Of a stretch of 8,382 nt of DNA, positions 1 to 6,327 are shown in pieces. How positions within the stretch are numbered: position 1 is the first letter of the stretch; the number at the start of each line of letters is the position of its first letter. Position numbers and translations under genes: made by a program. A model generated the notes under the pieces. That model made no database searches, had not been told where the DNA came from, and saw only the letters and a program-made list of their open reading frames with translations. This stretch comes from Oleispira sp051275515 (GTDB lineage Bacteria > Pseudomonadota > Gammaproteobacteria > Pseudomonadales > Oceanobacteraceae): NCBI GenBank assembly GCA_051275515.1, contig JBNMOT010000145.1:1-8382 (forward strand). The letters run 5' to 3'.

Positions 1-786
1 TTTCGCCTTATGCCAGCTACTAGCCCAAAAACCTTCAGGTTCGGGATAAGACGAAACCAATAAGTAGCTCGCTGCAACCACATGAAGTAATATCCAGGGT
101 ATTAATATAAAATATTTTAAACGCTTGATGTTTCTAACAGCACGCTCGTCAACCCATTCCTCGCTTTGCACTTTTGCCTCGTAAGTGTTCCTTTGTCTGG
201 TTTGAGCTTGCTCTTGGCATAAATCTGGATTTTGACGTATATAGTCTGCGCAGCCACGTCCATAGGATTTGCGCATTTCTTTGTCTTCAAAGGGGACATA
301 AGCCATAGAGGTGACTTCGCCATTATCATTAAAGACAAAATGCACTTTCGGTTCCGCTCTATAAGTGAAGGTAAATCCTTTTGTTTTATGACGAATGAAA
401 AAAGATGAGTGGCAGGCTTCATCAACTCCAGCGCCGTAAGCCGTATCGAGCATATACTGCGACGTAGCACCCTCGATGTATTCTTGGGCGATTCGGGCAA
501 GAAAACCATCAATTATCAACTGCCTTACCTGGGCATGATAAATATGGCTAGGCCTACAGCTATATGTAAGGCTGCCATCTTCGTTTAGAATATAATCATA
601 TTGGGCAACGTCATATTCTATATTATAGCCCCAGCCATATGCGTACTGTAGCTGTTGTTGCACGGCATCATAATGCCGACGGTCTTGCACGTCCAATATG
701 CTGCGACGGCAAGCAGGACAATGATCCCAGAGGTTGCCTGAATAGTTGCAAAAGTATGAATCATAGCAACGTTCGCAGTTTCTCAT
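1..786 (-). CDS. Zinc-ribbon protein with a C-terminal membrane segment (3' end outside window)
   Basis: An uninterrupted frame of 262 codons runs from an ATG at 786 to the left edge with no stop, so the C-terminus is missing. The N-terminus has CxxC pairs at Cys4/Cys7 and Cys23/Cys26 (CERC, CPAC), which is a typical small zinc-ribbon arrangement; Cys13 lies between them. The middle (about 40-215) is rich in Tyr and Gln, is probably soluble, and has further Cys at 77, 125, 179 and 190. Residues 225-245 (starting YFILIPWILL) form one clear hydrophobic helix preceded by basic residues (KRLK), so the ribbon domain is probably cytoplasmic. I do not recognise a family and assign no function. The ATG was chosen because it directly precedes the ribbon, but no good ribosome binding site is visible. 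Upstream TTG codons are possible starts before an in-frame stop. That this is a real protein is fairly sure; its role is unknown. Confidence 0.82.
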   Translation of the reverse strand, partial: MRNCERCYDSYFCNYSGNLWDHCPACRRSILDVQDRRHYDAVQQQLQYAYGWGYNIEYDVAQYDYILNEDGSLTYSCRPSHIYHAQVRQLIIDGFLARIAQEYIEGATSQYMLDTAYGAGVDEACHSSFFIRHKTKGFTFTYRAEPKVHFVFNDNGEVTSMAYVPFEDKEMRKSYGRGCADYIRQNPDLCQEQAQTRQRNTYEAKVQSEEWVDERAVRNIKRLKYFILIPWILLHVVAASYLLVSSYPEPEGFWASSWHKAK

Positions 787-882
787 GTGGGACAAAGATA
801 TGCTCAACTTTGTTATTATAGAATTATCTAGCGCTGATTATAACGCAACTGTAAGCACCAGACATCCAATTTTTTGTAAGAG

Positions 883-1044
883 CTATTGTGCCTTAATCTG
901 CAAATTAACGACAAAGCCGCTACAGGTTTTTCTGCCAACACTCAACAGGTCCCAGGCGTGGTACATGCCGTATTCATCTCCGGCAAATAACCAGCTGTAT
1001 TCGCTGCGCGTCCCCGTCGTATTCAAACCTATTTTGTCAACGAG
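883..1044 (-). pseudogene. Coding remnant, 53-codon C-terminal piece of an unknown protein
   Basis: A minus-strand frame between a TGA at 1045-1047 and a TAG at 883-885 reads like real protein (for example SEYSWLFAGDEYG, then MYHAWDLLSVG and a FVVNLQIKAQ end). It has no ATG near its beginning, only a TTG at codon 7 and an internal ATG at codon 27. It is most simply the surviving 3' end of a decayed gene, lying about 100 bp upstream of the zinc-ribbon gene and in the same direction. No family was recognised. It could also be a chance open frame; its composition is the only argument. Confidence 0.35.
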
Positions 1045-1173
1045 TCAAAGCAGAAACGAAAACGCCCCAGAAACTCTGTTTTTTTTCGATCTTTATTTAA
1101 CTTCTACAACTGTGATAACTGATTGATAAACAGAACCAGATACAGGTTAAATGACAGTTTATTTTGACGGAAT

Positions 1174-1329
1174 TTATTTCTTCGTTGCCATTTTACCGAC
1201 TACTAACATATCAACATCATCGATCATCCGTTCAACCTCTCCTGTGAAATTGAACCCTTGATAACAATCTATTCCACAATTTTTCTTTCTATAATCGCTA
1301 GAGCCACTACTTTTAATGACAAGTATAAA
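1174..1329 (-). pseudogene. Coding remnant, 51-codon C-terminal piece of an unknown protein
   Basis: A second minus-strand frame lies between a TAA at 1330-1332 and a TAA at 1174-1176. It reads like coding sequence (SSGSSDYRKKNCGIDCYQG, then an acidic stretch EVERMIDDVDMLVVG and a lysine end), with no start codon upstream of the protein-like part. The Cys-x3-Cys pair (NCGIDC) suggests a once-folded or metal-binding tail, but this is a guess. Together with the remnant at 883-1044 it suggests that this stretch once held minus-strand genes that have been eroded. No family was recognised. Confidence 0.33.
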
Positions 1330-1514
1330 TTACCTTGATTTTATCTTACCTTACATTAGACTAATAAAATAACTGGCAACTATTAATGAAAATTAATAGG
1401 CGTAAAGCTACCAGCCTAAGTGCATTGCATAGGGTCGTGGGGTTGCAATTTATATGGATATTTTTACAACCTTTACTGTGGTTTATTAATTACATCATTT
1501 ATTAAAGGTTGTGA
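1330..1514. other. Non-coding upstream region of the lipoprotein gene, with a small palindrome
   Basis: No frame looks coding here. An 8-bp perfect inverted repeat (CTATTAAT, 4-nt loop, ATTAATAG) sits at 1380-1399, about 115 bp before the lipoprotein start, and could be an operator. No convincing -35/-10 pair was found. The only recognisable signal near the gene is the ribosome binding site AAAGG at 1504-1508, 6 nt before the ATG at 1515. Confidence 0.4.
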
Positions 1515-2879
1515 ATGTTTTTCTCAAATAAGTATGTTGTTCAATTTGTTGTTATTTTTTTCCTAAGTGCCTGTGGCGGAGGTAATAGTAGCGATACAGT
1601 CTCAAATCCACCACCCTTAGCCACGTCACCTGTAACGGCTTCATGCGTCAACCCTCATTCTGCTGACTACCCTGAATCATATAAGGGTAAATTTGAAACC
1701 CCCTCCCCCAGAGGTAAACTTTCTAGTCATATAGTGAGAGGTATTAGTTTTAAAGACTACTCCCCTAGTTGGATTTATGATGGCCTATCCCAGTCTGCAC
1801 GCGATAATTGTTCCAAAGATGAATATGTAAAATTGATGTATCTTGAAGCATTACAAGCGCTGAGTGCTTCAGGTGCACAAAGGGTTTGGGTTTACAATTA
1901 TGGTCAGTGGAACGATAGCCAAGAACCATGGGTAGTAGCCGAAGCTAATTATCATACGCCTAAAAAATATGTAGAATATATTGTCGAGCAAGCACGCTCG
2001 CTCAACATTGATATTTATTTTTCTTGGCAGTTTACTCAAAACAATATCGATGGAGATATTATTGTTGAGCAAGGTGAGAAACTCACGTTGGATAAGCTTA
2101 AAATAATATTAGATGCACATCAAAACAATATGATTATTCAGGCAAAACATGCCCAGAAAATAGCTATAAAAGGTATTTCTGCTGACTGGAACGCGATGTG
2201 GCTCACCTTGGATACCAATGAATTAAAAGAATATTATATTGAGCGATTTGCCGGAATTATTGATGATATCAGAGCCAATTTTGACGGTGAGATTACTTGG
2301 GGGCAAATAGGCACTGTAATTAATGATCAACGAATATTTTCCAGAGTAGATAGTATTTTAATCAATGCCTTACAGTGCTGCGGCAATCAATTTAACGCTG
2401 AAGAAGATGCCAAGCTAACAACGGAACTGGTCAAGCAGAAAACCTTTGAGTCACTGACCAATCAGCATATGCAAATATATTGTGGTGATATTAACCAACC
2501 ATGCTGGCACGGTACGTCAAATATAGAATTACCGATAACACTTATTATTCAAGTGCAAAGTCGTGAAGACTTTTTTCTCAATGGCTGGAAAGAAGATGGG
2601 TTCTGTACCCCTGGAAGTTTAGAAGACGGGACTAAAGTCAGTTGTATTCAGGAAAGTTTTGTCACTGACTTTTCTGTGCAATCAGTTGGCATAGAAGGTA
2701 TTATGCGAGCGATCGAAGAGCAAGATACCTTTATGATTAACAGCGTCGACATTCATACCGGTTATTGGCTTTCACCAACGCTAACCCCCAGTTTTGAAGG
2801 TTTCCCTAACACCTCTCAATCTATCCGCGGTAAACCGGCAGAGGGTATTGTTAAGTATTGGTATACCGGACAAGAATAA
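1515..2879 (+). CDS. Lipoprotein with a predicted TIM-barrel (glycosidase-like) domain
   Basis: The 454-residue product begins with a hydrophobic signal ending in the lipobox L-S-A-C (Cys20), followed by GGGNSS and a Pro-rich linker (about 21-45). It should therefore be lipid-anchored, probably facing outward or into the periplasm. From about residue 75 strand-like segments recur at barrel spacing: RGISFKDYS (75-83), RVWVYNYGQW (123-132), NIDIYFSWQF (164-173), KGISADWN (219-226), EITWGQIG (259-266), DSILINAL (279-286), ITLIIQV (341-347) and SVDIHTGYW (410-418). This pattern, with many Trp and Tyr at strand ends, suggests a (beta/alpha)8 glycosidase-like fold. D225 and E351 are conceivable catalytic acids, but I could not place the protein in a GH family. 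Several Cys (44, 99, 288, 289, 323, 330, 364, 377) could form disulfides. The start is supported by AAAGG 6 nt upstream. It stands alone, with decayed sequence on both sides. The lipoprotein call is firm; the enzymatic role is inference. Confidence 0.85.
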   Translation: MFFSNKYVVQFVVIFFLSACGGGNSSDTVSNPPPLATSPVTASCVNPHSADYPESYKGKFETPSPRGKLSSHIVRGISFKDYSPSWIYDGLSQSARDNCSKDEYVKLMYLEALQALSASGAQRVWVYNYGQWNDSQEPWVVAEANYHTPKKYVEYIVEQARSLNIDIYFSWQFTQNNIDGDIIVEQGEKLTLDKLKIILDAHQNNMIIQAKHAQKIAIKGISADWNAMWLTLDTNELKEYYIERFAGIIDDIRANFDGEITWGQIGTVINDQRIFSRVDSILINALQCCGNQFNAEEDAKLTTELVKQKTFESLTNQHMQIYCGDINQPCWHGTSNIELPITLIIQVQSREDFFLNGWKEDGFCTPGSLEDGTKVSCIQESFVTDFSVQSVGIEGIMRAIEEQDTFMINSVDIHTGYWLSPTLTPSFEGFPNTSQSIRGKPAEGIVKYWYTGQE

Positions 2880-3087
2880 TTCACCTTATGTTAATGTGCG
2901 AGTGTATTAATGTATGAAACTGTAACGTCTTGCAACCCGCGGTTTATCGAACCTAGACTGTGTCAAAACTTCGTAAAGTTTGGAACTGAGAAAATCCAAA
3001 GCCCAATTATTATAATAATTCGATAAATTAATGTTTGGAACTCAGAGCTTATGGATAACCGCGACAACTAGTTTGACAAACACCGAT
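2880..3087. other. Non-coding spacer between the lipoprotein gene and the Tn3-like debris
   Basis: No coding frame was recognised. No terminator with a U-tract follows the lipoprotein stop. A weak hairpin, AAACTT-cgta-AAGTTT, lies at 2966-2981. The stretch also holds the palindrome and direct repeats listed separately. Confidence 0.4.
2978..3045. repeat. Two 13-bp direct repeats flanking a 16-bp perfect palindrome
   Basis: GTTTGGAACTGAG (2978-2990) recurs as GTTTGGAACTCAG (3033-3045), 12 of 13 identical and 55 bp apart. Centred almost exactly between them, at 3005-3020, is AATTATTATAATAATT, which equals its own reverse complement. This could be a protein-binding site or mobile-element debris; no known element was recognised. 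Confidence 0.4.
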
Positions 3088-3125
3088 AAGCGAACTAGCC
3101 GGAATGGAAGAAAGCGGACAGTAAG
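3088..3125 (+). repeat. Candidate Tn3-family 38-bp terminal inverted repeat (degenerate)
   Basis: The Tn3 terminal repeat as I know it has GGAA at positions 19-22 and ACGCTAAG at 31-38. Here GGAA lies at 3106-3109, and ACAGTAAG follows at 3118-3125 at exactly the same spacing, with 13 of the inner 20 bases matching. The outer GGGG is absent (AAGC instead). It lies 56 bp from a transposase-like fragment, which supports the call. However, its inner end faces the 5' side of that fragment, not the 3' side as in Tn3. Confidence 0.3.
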
Positions 3126-3181
3126 CGCTTTTTATTGAAATACTGCGCAGTGCCATTTGCCAACGTCGCAAGAATAATCTG

Positions 3182-3418
3182 ATGACGGTCTCAAATGGGC
3201 AGATTGCAGACACTTTAGGTACGGTAGATAGATCAATAACTACGCCACTTCAGTTAAAACACTTTGAAGAAGTTGGTGGCGAAGAAAAGGCGGCAATTAC
3301 TCGACAAGTATCACTTGTGGTATGGCAGAATATCAATTTAAACGGCACTTACAACTTCACCAGCACCAAAAAATTGCCAGATTTATATGAGTTAATGCGA
3401 TCTATTGTACAAAGTTGA
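3182..3418 (+). pseudogene. Fragment resembling the C-terminal end of a Tn3-family transposase
   Basis: The 78-residue frame ends with SLVVWQNINLNGTYNF followed by a short hydrophobic tail. This resembles the conserved end of Tn3-family TnpA (typically SPxxWxHINxxGxYxF). The usual Pro after Ser is Leu here, and the usual His is Asn. A full TnpA is nearly 1000 residues and carries its DDE catalytic residues well upstream, so this is only the extreme C-terminus and cannot be active. The frame is open back to a TAA at 3122-3124, but the upstream residues do not resemble transposase. The ATG at 3182 is a nominal start. It faces the N-terminal fragment at 3466-3906 tail to tail, so the two cannot be one simply deleted gene without an inversion. 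Recognition is from memory of the motif, so confidence is moderate. Confidence 0.5.
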
Positions 3419-3465
3419 AAAGTAATCCACCTCTGAAAGGCAATATTCACTGGGGTTGCAGAAGA

Positions 3466-3906
3466 TTATGTCTTTTTAGAGGGGAGAATCCCTAGAACCG
3501 CAAGCTGCTGTAAATAGGTGGTCAGCGGTTTGTGATGTTGTTCCACATCCCATGTTTTAAAATCCAATAGATGTAAAATCTTGTCGTAGATACGTGTTTT
3601 TTGCAAACGACTAATACTGAAACGTGGGACTTTATATTTAGGGAAATACGCTTTGGCGATAAAATCTAGATCTTCTTGTAATTCTTTGTAAGATGGATTG
3701 AGTTGAATCGGTTTGATTTTAAAATAACCGCGAAGCGCTATAGCATAGCACTTATGTCTTCGATCCCTGATGGATTGAATAATGTCCTGCTCCATATCAT
3801 TTATCACAAAACTGACGCGTTTTTCTTCCAGAGACAGGCTGGGAACGCCATATAAATCTTTAACTTCCGCTTCGTTAAGTATCGTCAGGCGTTTTGAATT
3901 AGGCAT
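3466..3906 (-). pseudogene. N-terminal fragment of a Tn3-family transposase (DUF4158-like)
   Basis: The 146-residue product matches the N-terminal DNA-binding region (DUF4158) of one branch of Tn3-family transposases. It opens with a 'MPxxxxLxxxE' style start (MPNSKRLTILNEAEV), then has a Ser/Leu-Glu-Glu region and an 'ALRGYFK' motif near residue 60, equivalent to the 'LxxGYFK' of that branch. An acidic helix (ELQEDLDFIAKAYFP) and a basic SRLQKTRIY segment follow. The frame stops at residue 146, whereas TnpA is about 950-1000 residues, so the central and catalytic domains are missing. It is a truncated relic, unless a short protein of this kind has been kept as a DNA-binding repressor; nothing here shows that. 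No good ribosome binding site precedes the ATG at 3906. Confidence 0.6.
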
Positions 3907-3927
3907 AGGCTTCTAAATCCCATTTGC

Positions 3928-3950
3928 ACGGGCGTTACTTAAACGCCCGT
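3928..3950 (-). terminator. GC-rich hairpin downstream of the TonB-dependent receptor
   Basis: Perfect 9-bp arms ACGGGCGTT / AACGCCCGT with a 5-nt loop lie 38 bp past the receptor stop codon on the minus strand. The position fits a transcription terminator, but neither strand has a T-run after the stem. It may instead be an RNA 3'-end stabiliser or a bidirectional block between the receptor and the transposase fragment. Confidence 0.42.
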
Positions 3951-3987
3951 CGTAGGTAAATCAATGGAACAATTCACAGGCTCTAAT

Positions 3988-6213
3988 TTAAAAGTAATTA
4001 ACCGTAAAATCTAAACCAAAAAGTCTTGGTTCCCCAACTGCGGTATAATCATAGCCATATCCCTGAGAAAGATTTAACGCATAGGCAGGCTCATCGTTCT
4101 GCTCTAAGTTTTTAGCCCATAACGCAATAGAATAACTTTGGTCAGAGCTAGTAAATCTCAACATAACATTAGATTGCCAATAACTGTCCGCGCGGATATT
4201 TTCATATCCGGGCGCATCATTATATGCAGAATAATACTGTTCATCTTGATATGTCGTTCCCAGATGCAAAGATAAGCCTCCTATCGACAACTCAGCCACT
4301 TTATAATCAGCAGATAAGTTAAAATTTACCTTTGGTGCTTGTTGCAGCTCATTGCCCGAGTAATCTTTATCGGTGCCAGTAGCGGGATTATTTAAGATCA
4401 GTTCTTTAAATTCTGTATTCACTAGACCTAAACCCGTACTTAATGCTAAATCATCGTTGACCAGCATTATCATTTCAAGATCTAAACCATAAATTTTTGA
4501 GCTACCCGCATTTTCAAGAACCTGATTGATGCCAACAACGTTAATAAATTGTTGATCAGTATAATCATAAGAGAATAGCGCACTATTAAGCTGGATCGAA
4601 CCGCCCATAAATTGAGTTTTTAAACCCAATTCATAAGCATCTACAAATTCTGGCGAAGCTATATTTACATCCCCTTCATTTACAACAGCACCGCCGTTGA
4701 ATGCACTTGAGCGATAGCCTCGACTATAATTTGTATACAGTAATGTGTTATCGTTTAGATTGTGAGCAATCCCGACTTTTCCTGTCCACTCACCATCGGT
4801 GTATTCTTTTGTGGGTAATAAAGAAATTAAATCGAATACCTTTGTGCGACTGGTATCACCTCCAAACGAATTAAAATTACTTAACTCACCTTTATCTTCC
4901 GTATATCTCAAGCCCATTGTGATTGTTGTATCATCACTTAGCTGATAGTCTAAATTGCTATAAACCGCATAGGTTTCTCGTTCCTGGGTAAAACTTTGCC
5001 CAATAAAAATAGGAGCCAATGGATGGGTAAGAAACGGATAAGGGGAATCAAAAAACAGATCGTAATCATTTGCAACATCCAACGTATCTGAGGAGTAATA
5101 AACTCCTGCGATGAAATTAAATGGCCCTTCAAAGTCACTGGTCAACCTAAAGTCTTGCGTGATTTGTTTGGATTTACTGGAGAAGTCGATTTCTAACACG
5201 CGTAATGCAGAACCATCTGTATCGGCCTGATTAAGTGCATCTCCTTTAATGTACCCAGTAATAGATGTGAACGTATAGTCATCCATTTTAAAATTCATGG
5301 TTAAGGCTGCTCCCTCACTATCAACCTTAAATGTTTCCGCTTTATTGTGCTCACCTTCCCACGAATCATATTCTGATGAGCGTGTTCCGCCCAAATAATT
5401 TGCGTCCCCTGGCCCTGTCATAATCGGCACAACAGCCAAGGTGTTGGCATCACTTTTACCTTTACTTAAACGCAACGTAGCATCAAAATTTTCATTTTGA
5501 TAAAGCATGCTAAACCGTAGCGCATAGTTATCAGTTTCACTTAAATCCTCTTTTCCATCTAGAAGGTTATCATGATAACCATCTACCTTTGAGGAAGTGA
5601 AAGCCAAGCGAGCACCAAGCGTGTCGTCAATCAGCTGGATCTCGCCGGCACCTTTAAGCTCGCGTCGGCCATAATTACCCACTGACGCTGTTACGGTAGC
5701 TTCTTCAACGAATGATGGGGCTATACTGATAACATTGATCGCCCCACCAGTGGTGTTTTTTCCGTATAGTGTTCCCTGGGGTCCACGTAAAACCTCGACG
5801 CGTTCAAGGTCAAATAATTGCAGTCCCTGTAGGAAAGAAGCACCGATCGCAAGCTCATCAACATACACACCAATAGGACTGGCCTGATTGGTATTGTAGT
5901 CAACCATGCTGATGCCACGGATAGAAAAAATAGGTTGAACGTCGCCATAGGGAGTACTAACTTGCAGATTAGGAACTTGCGCTGAAATATCAGCAGCAGA
6001 ATCCATTTTCAAGTTCTCCAACGTATCCTCTCCTATCGCTGAAACTGAAACCGGAACTTCCTGCAAGCTTTGGGCTCGCTTCTGAGCAGTAACAATTATA
6101 TTTTCAATTTTTTCGTTCTTTTCAATTTCGCTGGCTTGTGCACTCGTGGATACAACCATTCCTGCAGTCAGCAGCGCGTAGTAGAGTTTGTTATATTTAT
6201 AATTTGAATTCAT
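3988..6213 (-). CDS. TonB-dependent outer-membrane receptor
   Basis: The 741-residue product is a complete TonB-dependent transporter, which takes up a scarce or bulky ligand across the outer membrane using TonB energy. A Sec signal peptide covers residues 1-27 (cleavage after ...STSAQA). It is followed by the TonB-box-like segment IENIIVTAQKR (36-46) and EVPVSVSAI (52-60). The plug domain includes SIRGI (97-101), YVDE (117-120) and the classic LRGPQGTLYGKN (142-153) with GGAIN. The rest is a 22-strand-type beta barrel with the motif YSRGYRSSAFNGG, and it ends in Phe as outer-membrane barrels usually do. Length is normal for the family. This subtype is common in marine and catabolic proteobacteria and often imports organic substrates rather than siderophores; the ligand is not visible. 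A GGGG lies 9 nt before the ATG. The gene has its own promoter and a tandem operator (6255-6320) behind the AraC gene, and a hairpin follows it at 3928-3950. Confidence 0.97.
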   Translation of the reverse strand: MNSNYKYNKLYYALLTAGMVVSTSAQASEIEKNEKIENIIVTAQKRAQSLQEVPVSVSAIGEDTLENLKMDSAADISAQVPNLQVSTPYGDVQPIFSIRGISMVDYNTNQASPIGVYVDELAIGASFLQGLQLFDLERVEVLRGPQGTLYGKNTTGGAINVISIAPSFVEEATVTASVGNYGRRELKGAGEIQLIDDTLGARLAFTSSKVDGYHDNLLDGKEDLSETDNYALRFSMLYQNENFDATLRLSKGKSDANTLAVVPIMTGPGDANYLGGTRSSEYDSWEGEHNKAETFKVDSEGAALTMNFKMDDYTFTSITGYIKGDALNQADTDGSALRVLEIDFSSKSKQITQDFRLTSDFEGPFNFIAGVYYSSDTLDVANDYDLFFDSPYPFLTHPLAPIFIGQSFTQERETYAVYSNLDYQLSDDTTITMGLRYTEDKGELSNFNSFGGDTSRTKVFDLISLLPTKEYTDGEWTGKVGIAHNLNDNTLLYTNYSRGYRSSAFNGGAVVNEGDVNIASPEFVDAYELGLKTQFMGGSIQLNSALFSYDYTDQQFINVVGINQVLENAGSSKIYGLDLEMIMLVNDDLALSTGLGLVNTEFKELILNNPATGTDKDYSGNELQQAPKVNFNLSADYKVAELSIGGLSLHLGTTYQDEQYYSAYNDAPGYENIRADSYWQSNVMLRFTSSDQSYSIALWAKNLEQNDEPAYALNLSQGYGYDYTAVGEPRLFGLDFTVNYF

Positions 6214-6249
6214 TTCATTTTGCCCCAGTTATTATTATTATTCTCACGT

Positions 6250-6277
6250 CACTGAGCATAAATTAGGTAGCACTGAG
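6250..6277 (-). repeat. CTCAGTG direct repeats, 21 bp apart, around the receptor -10
   Basis: On the minus strand CTCAGTG occurs at 6277-6271 and 6256-6250, a period of exactly 21 bp. The first copy lies just downstream of the proximal TGTCC operator repeat, and the second begins inside the -10 element TATGCT. The helical phasing and position suggest a binding site for a second regulator, possibly a repressor. No such repeat is present in front of the thiolase gene. Confidence 0.35.
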
Positions 6278-6282
6278 ATGAA
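6255..6282 (-). promoter_or_regulatory. Predicted activator-dependent promoter of the receptor gene
   Basis: The -10 is TATGCT at 6260-6255. The -35 region 16 bp upstream (TTCATC, 6282-6277) matches the consensus poorly and is overlapped by the proximal operator repeat, as expected for class II activation. The start of transcription would be near 6248, giving a leader of about 35 nt. Support comes from the identical layout in front of the thiolase gene. Confidence 0.55.
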
Positions 6283-6320
6283 CTGTTATTGAAGGACAAC
6301 GAACTGTTAAATTAGGACAA
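6280..6320 (-). promoter_or_regulatory. Tandem AraC-type operator upstream of the receptor gene
   Basis: Two 20-bp direct repeats, TTGTCC-N5-TAACAGTTC, lie at 6320-6301 and 6299-6280 on the minus strand, with a 21-bp period (two helical turns). The outer 6 and 9 bases are identical in both. AraC-family proteins such as Pseudomonas ArgR bind 21-bp direct repeats with a TGTC core, so the adjacent AraC gene is the obvious partner. The distal repeat ends 8 bp from that gene's stop codon. The proximal TGTCC box begins 39 nt before the -10. Related repeats occur at 7411-7451. Confidence 0.75.
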
Positions 6321-6327
6321 ACTCATC

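Noticed and set aside
785..1126. A plus-strand open frame of 113 codons beginning across the zinc-ribbon gene's start
   Set aside because: It has no family resemblance and no ribosome binding site. It lies antisense to a more protein-like minus-strand remnant (883-1044).
1440..2938. GGGTTGCAA at 1440-1448 and its inverse TTGCAACCC at 2930-2938 flanking the lipoprotein gene, with a similar TGGGGTTGCA at 3451-3460
   Set aside because: The similarity stops after 9 bases and there is no target duplication or transposase, so this is probably chance rather than ends of an element.
3928..3950. Hairpin considered as an integron attC-like recombination site
   Set aside because: It lacks the core-site pair and internal spacer structure of attC, and there is no integrase or cassette array nearby.
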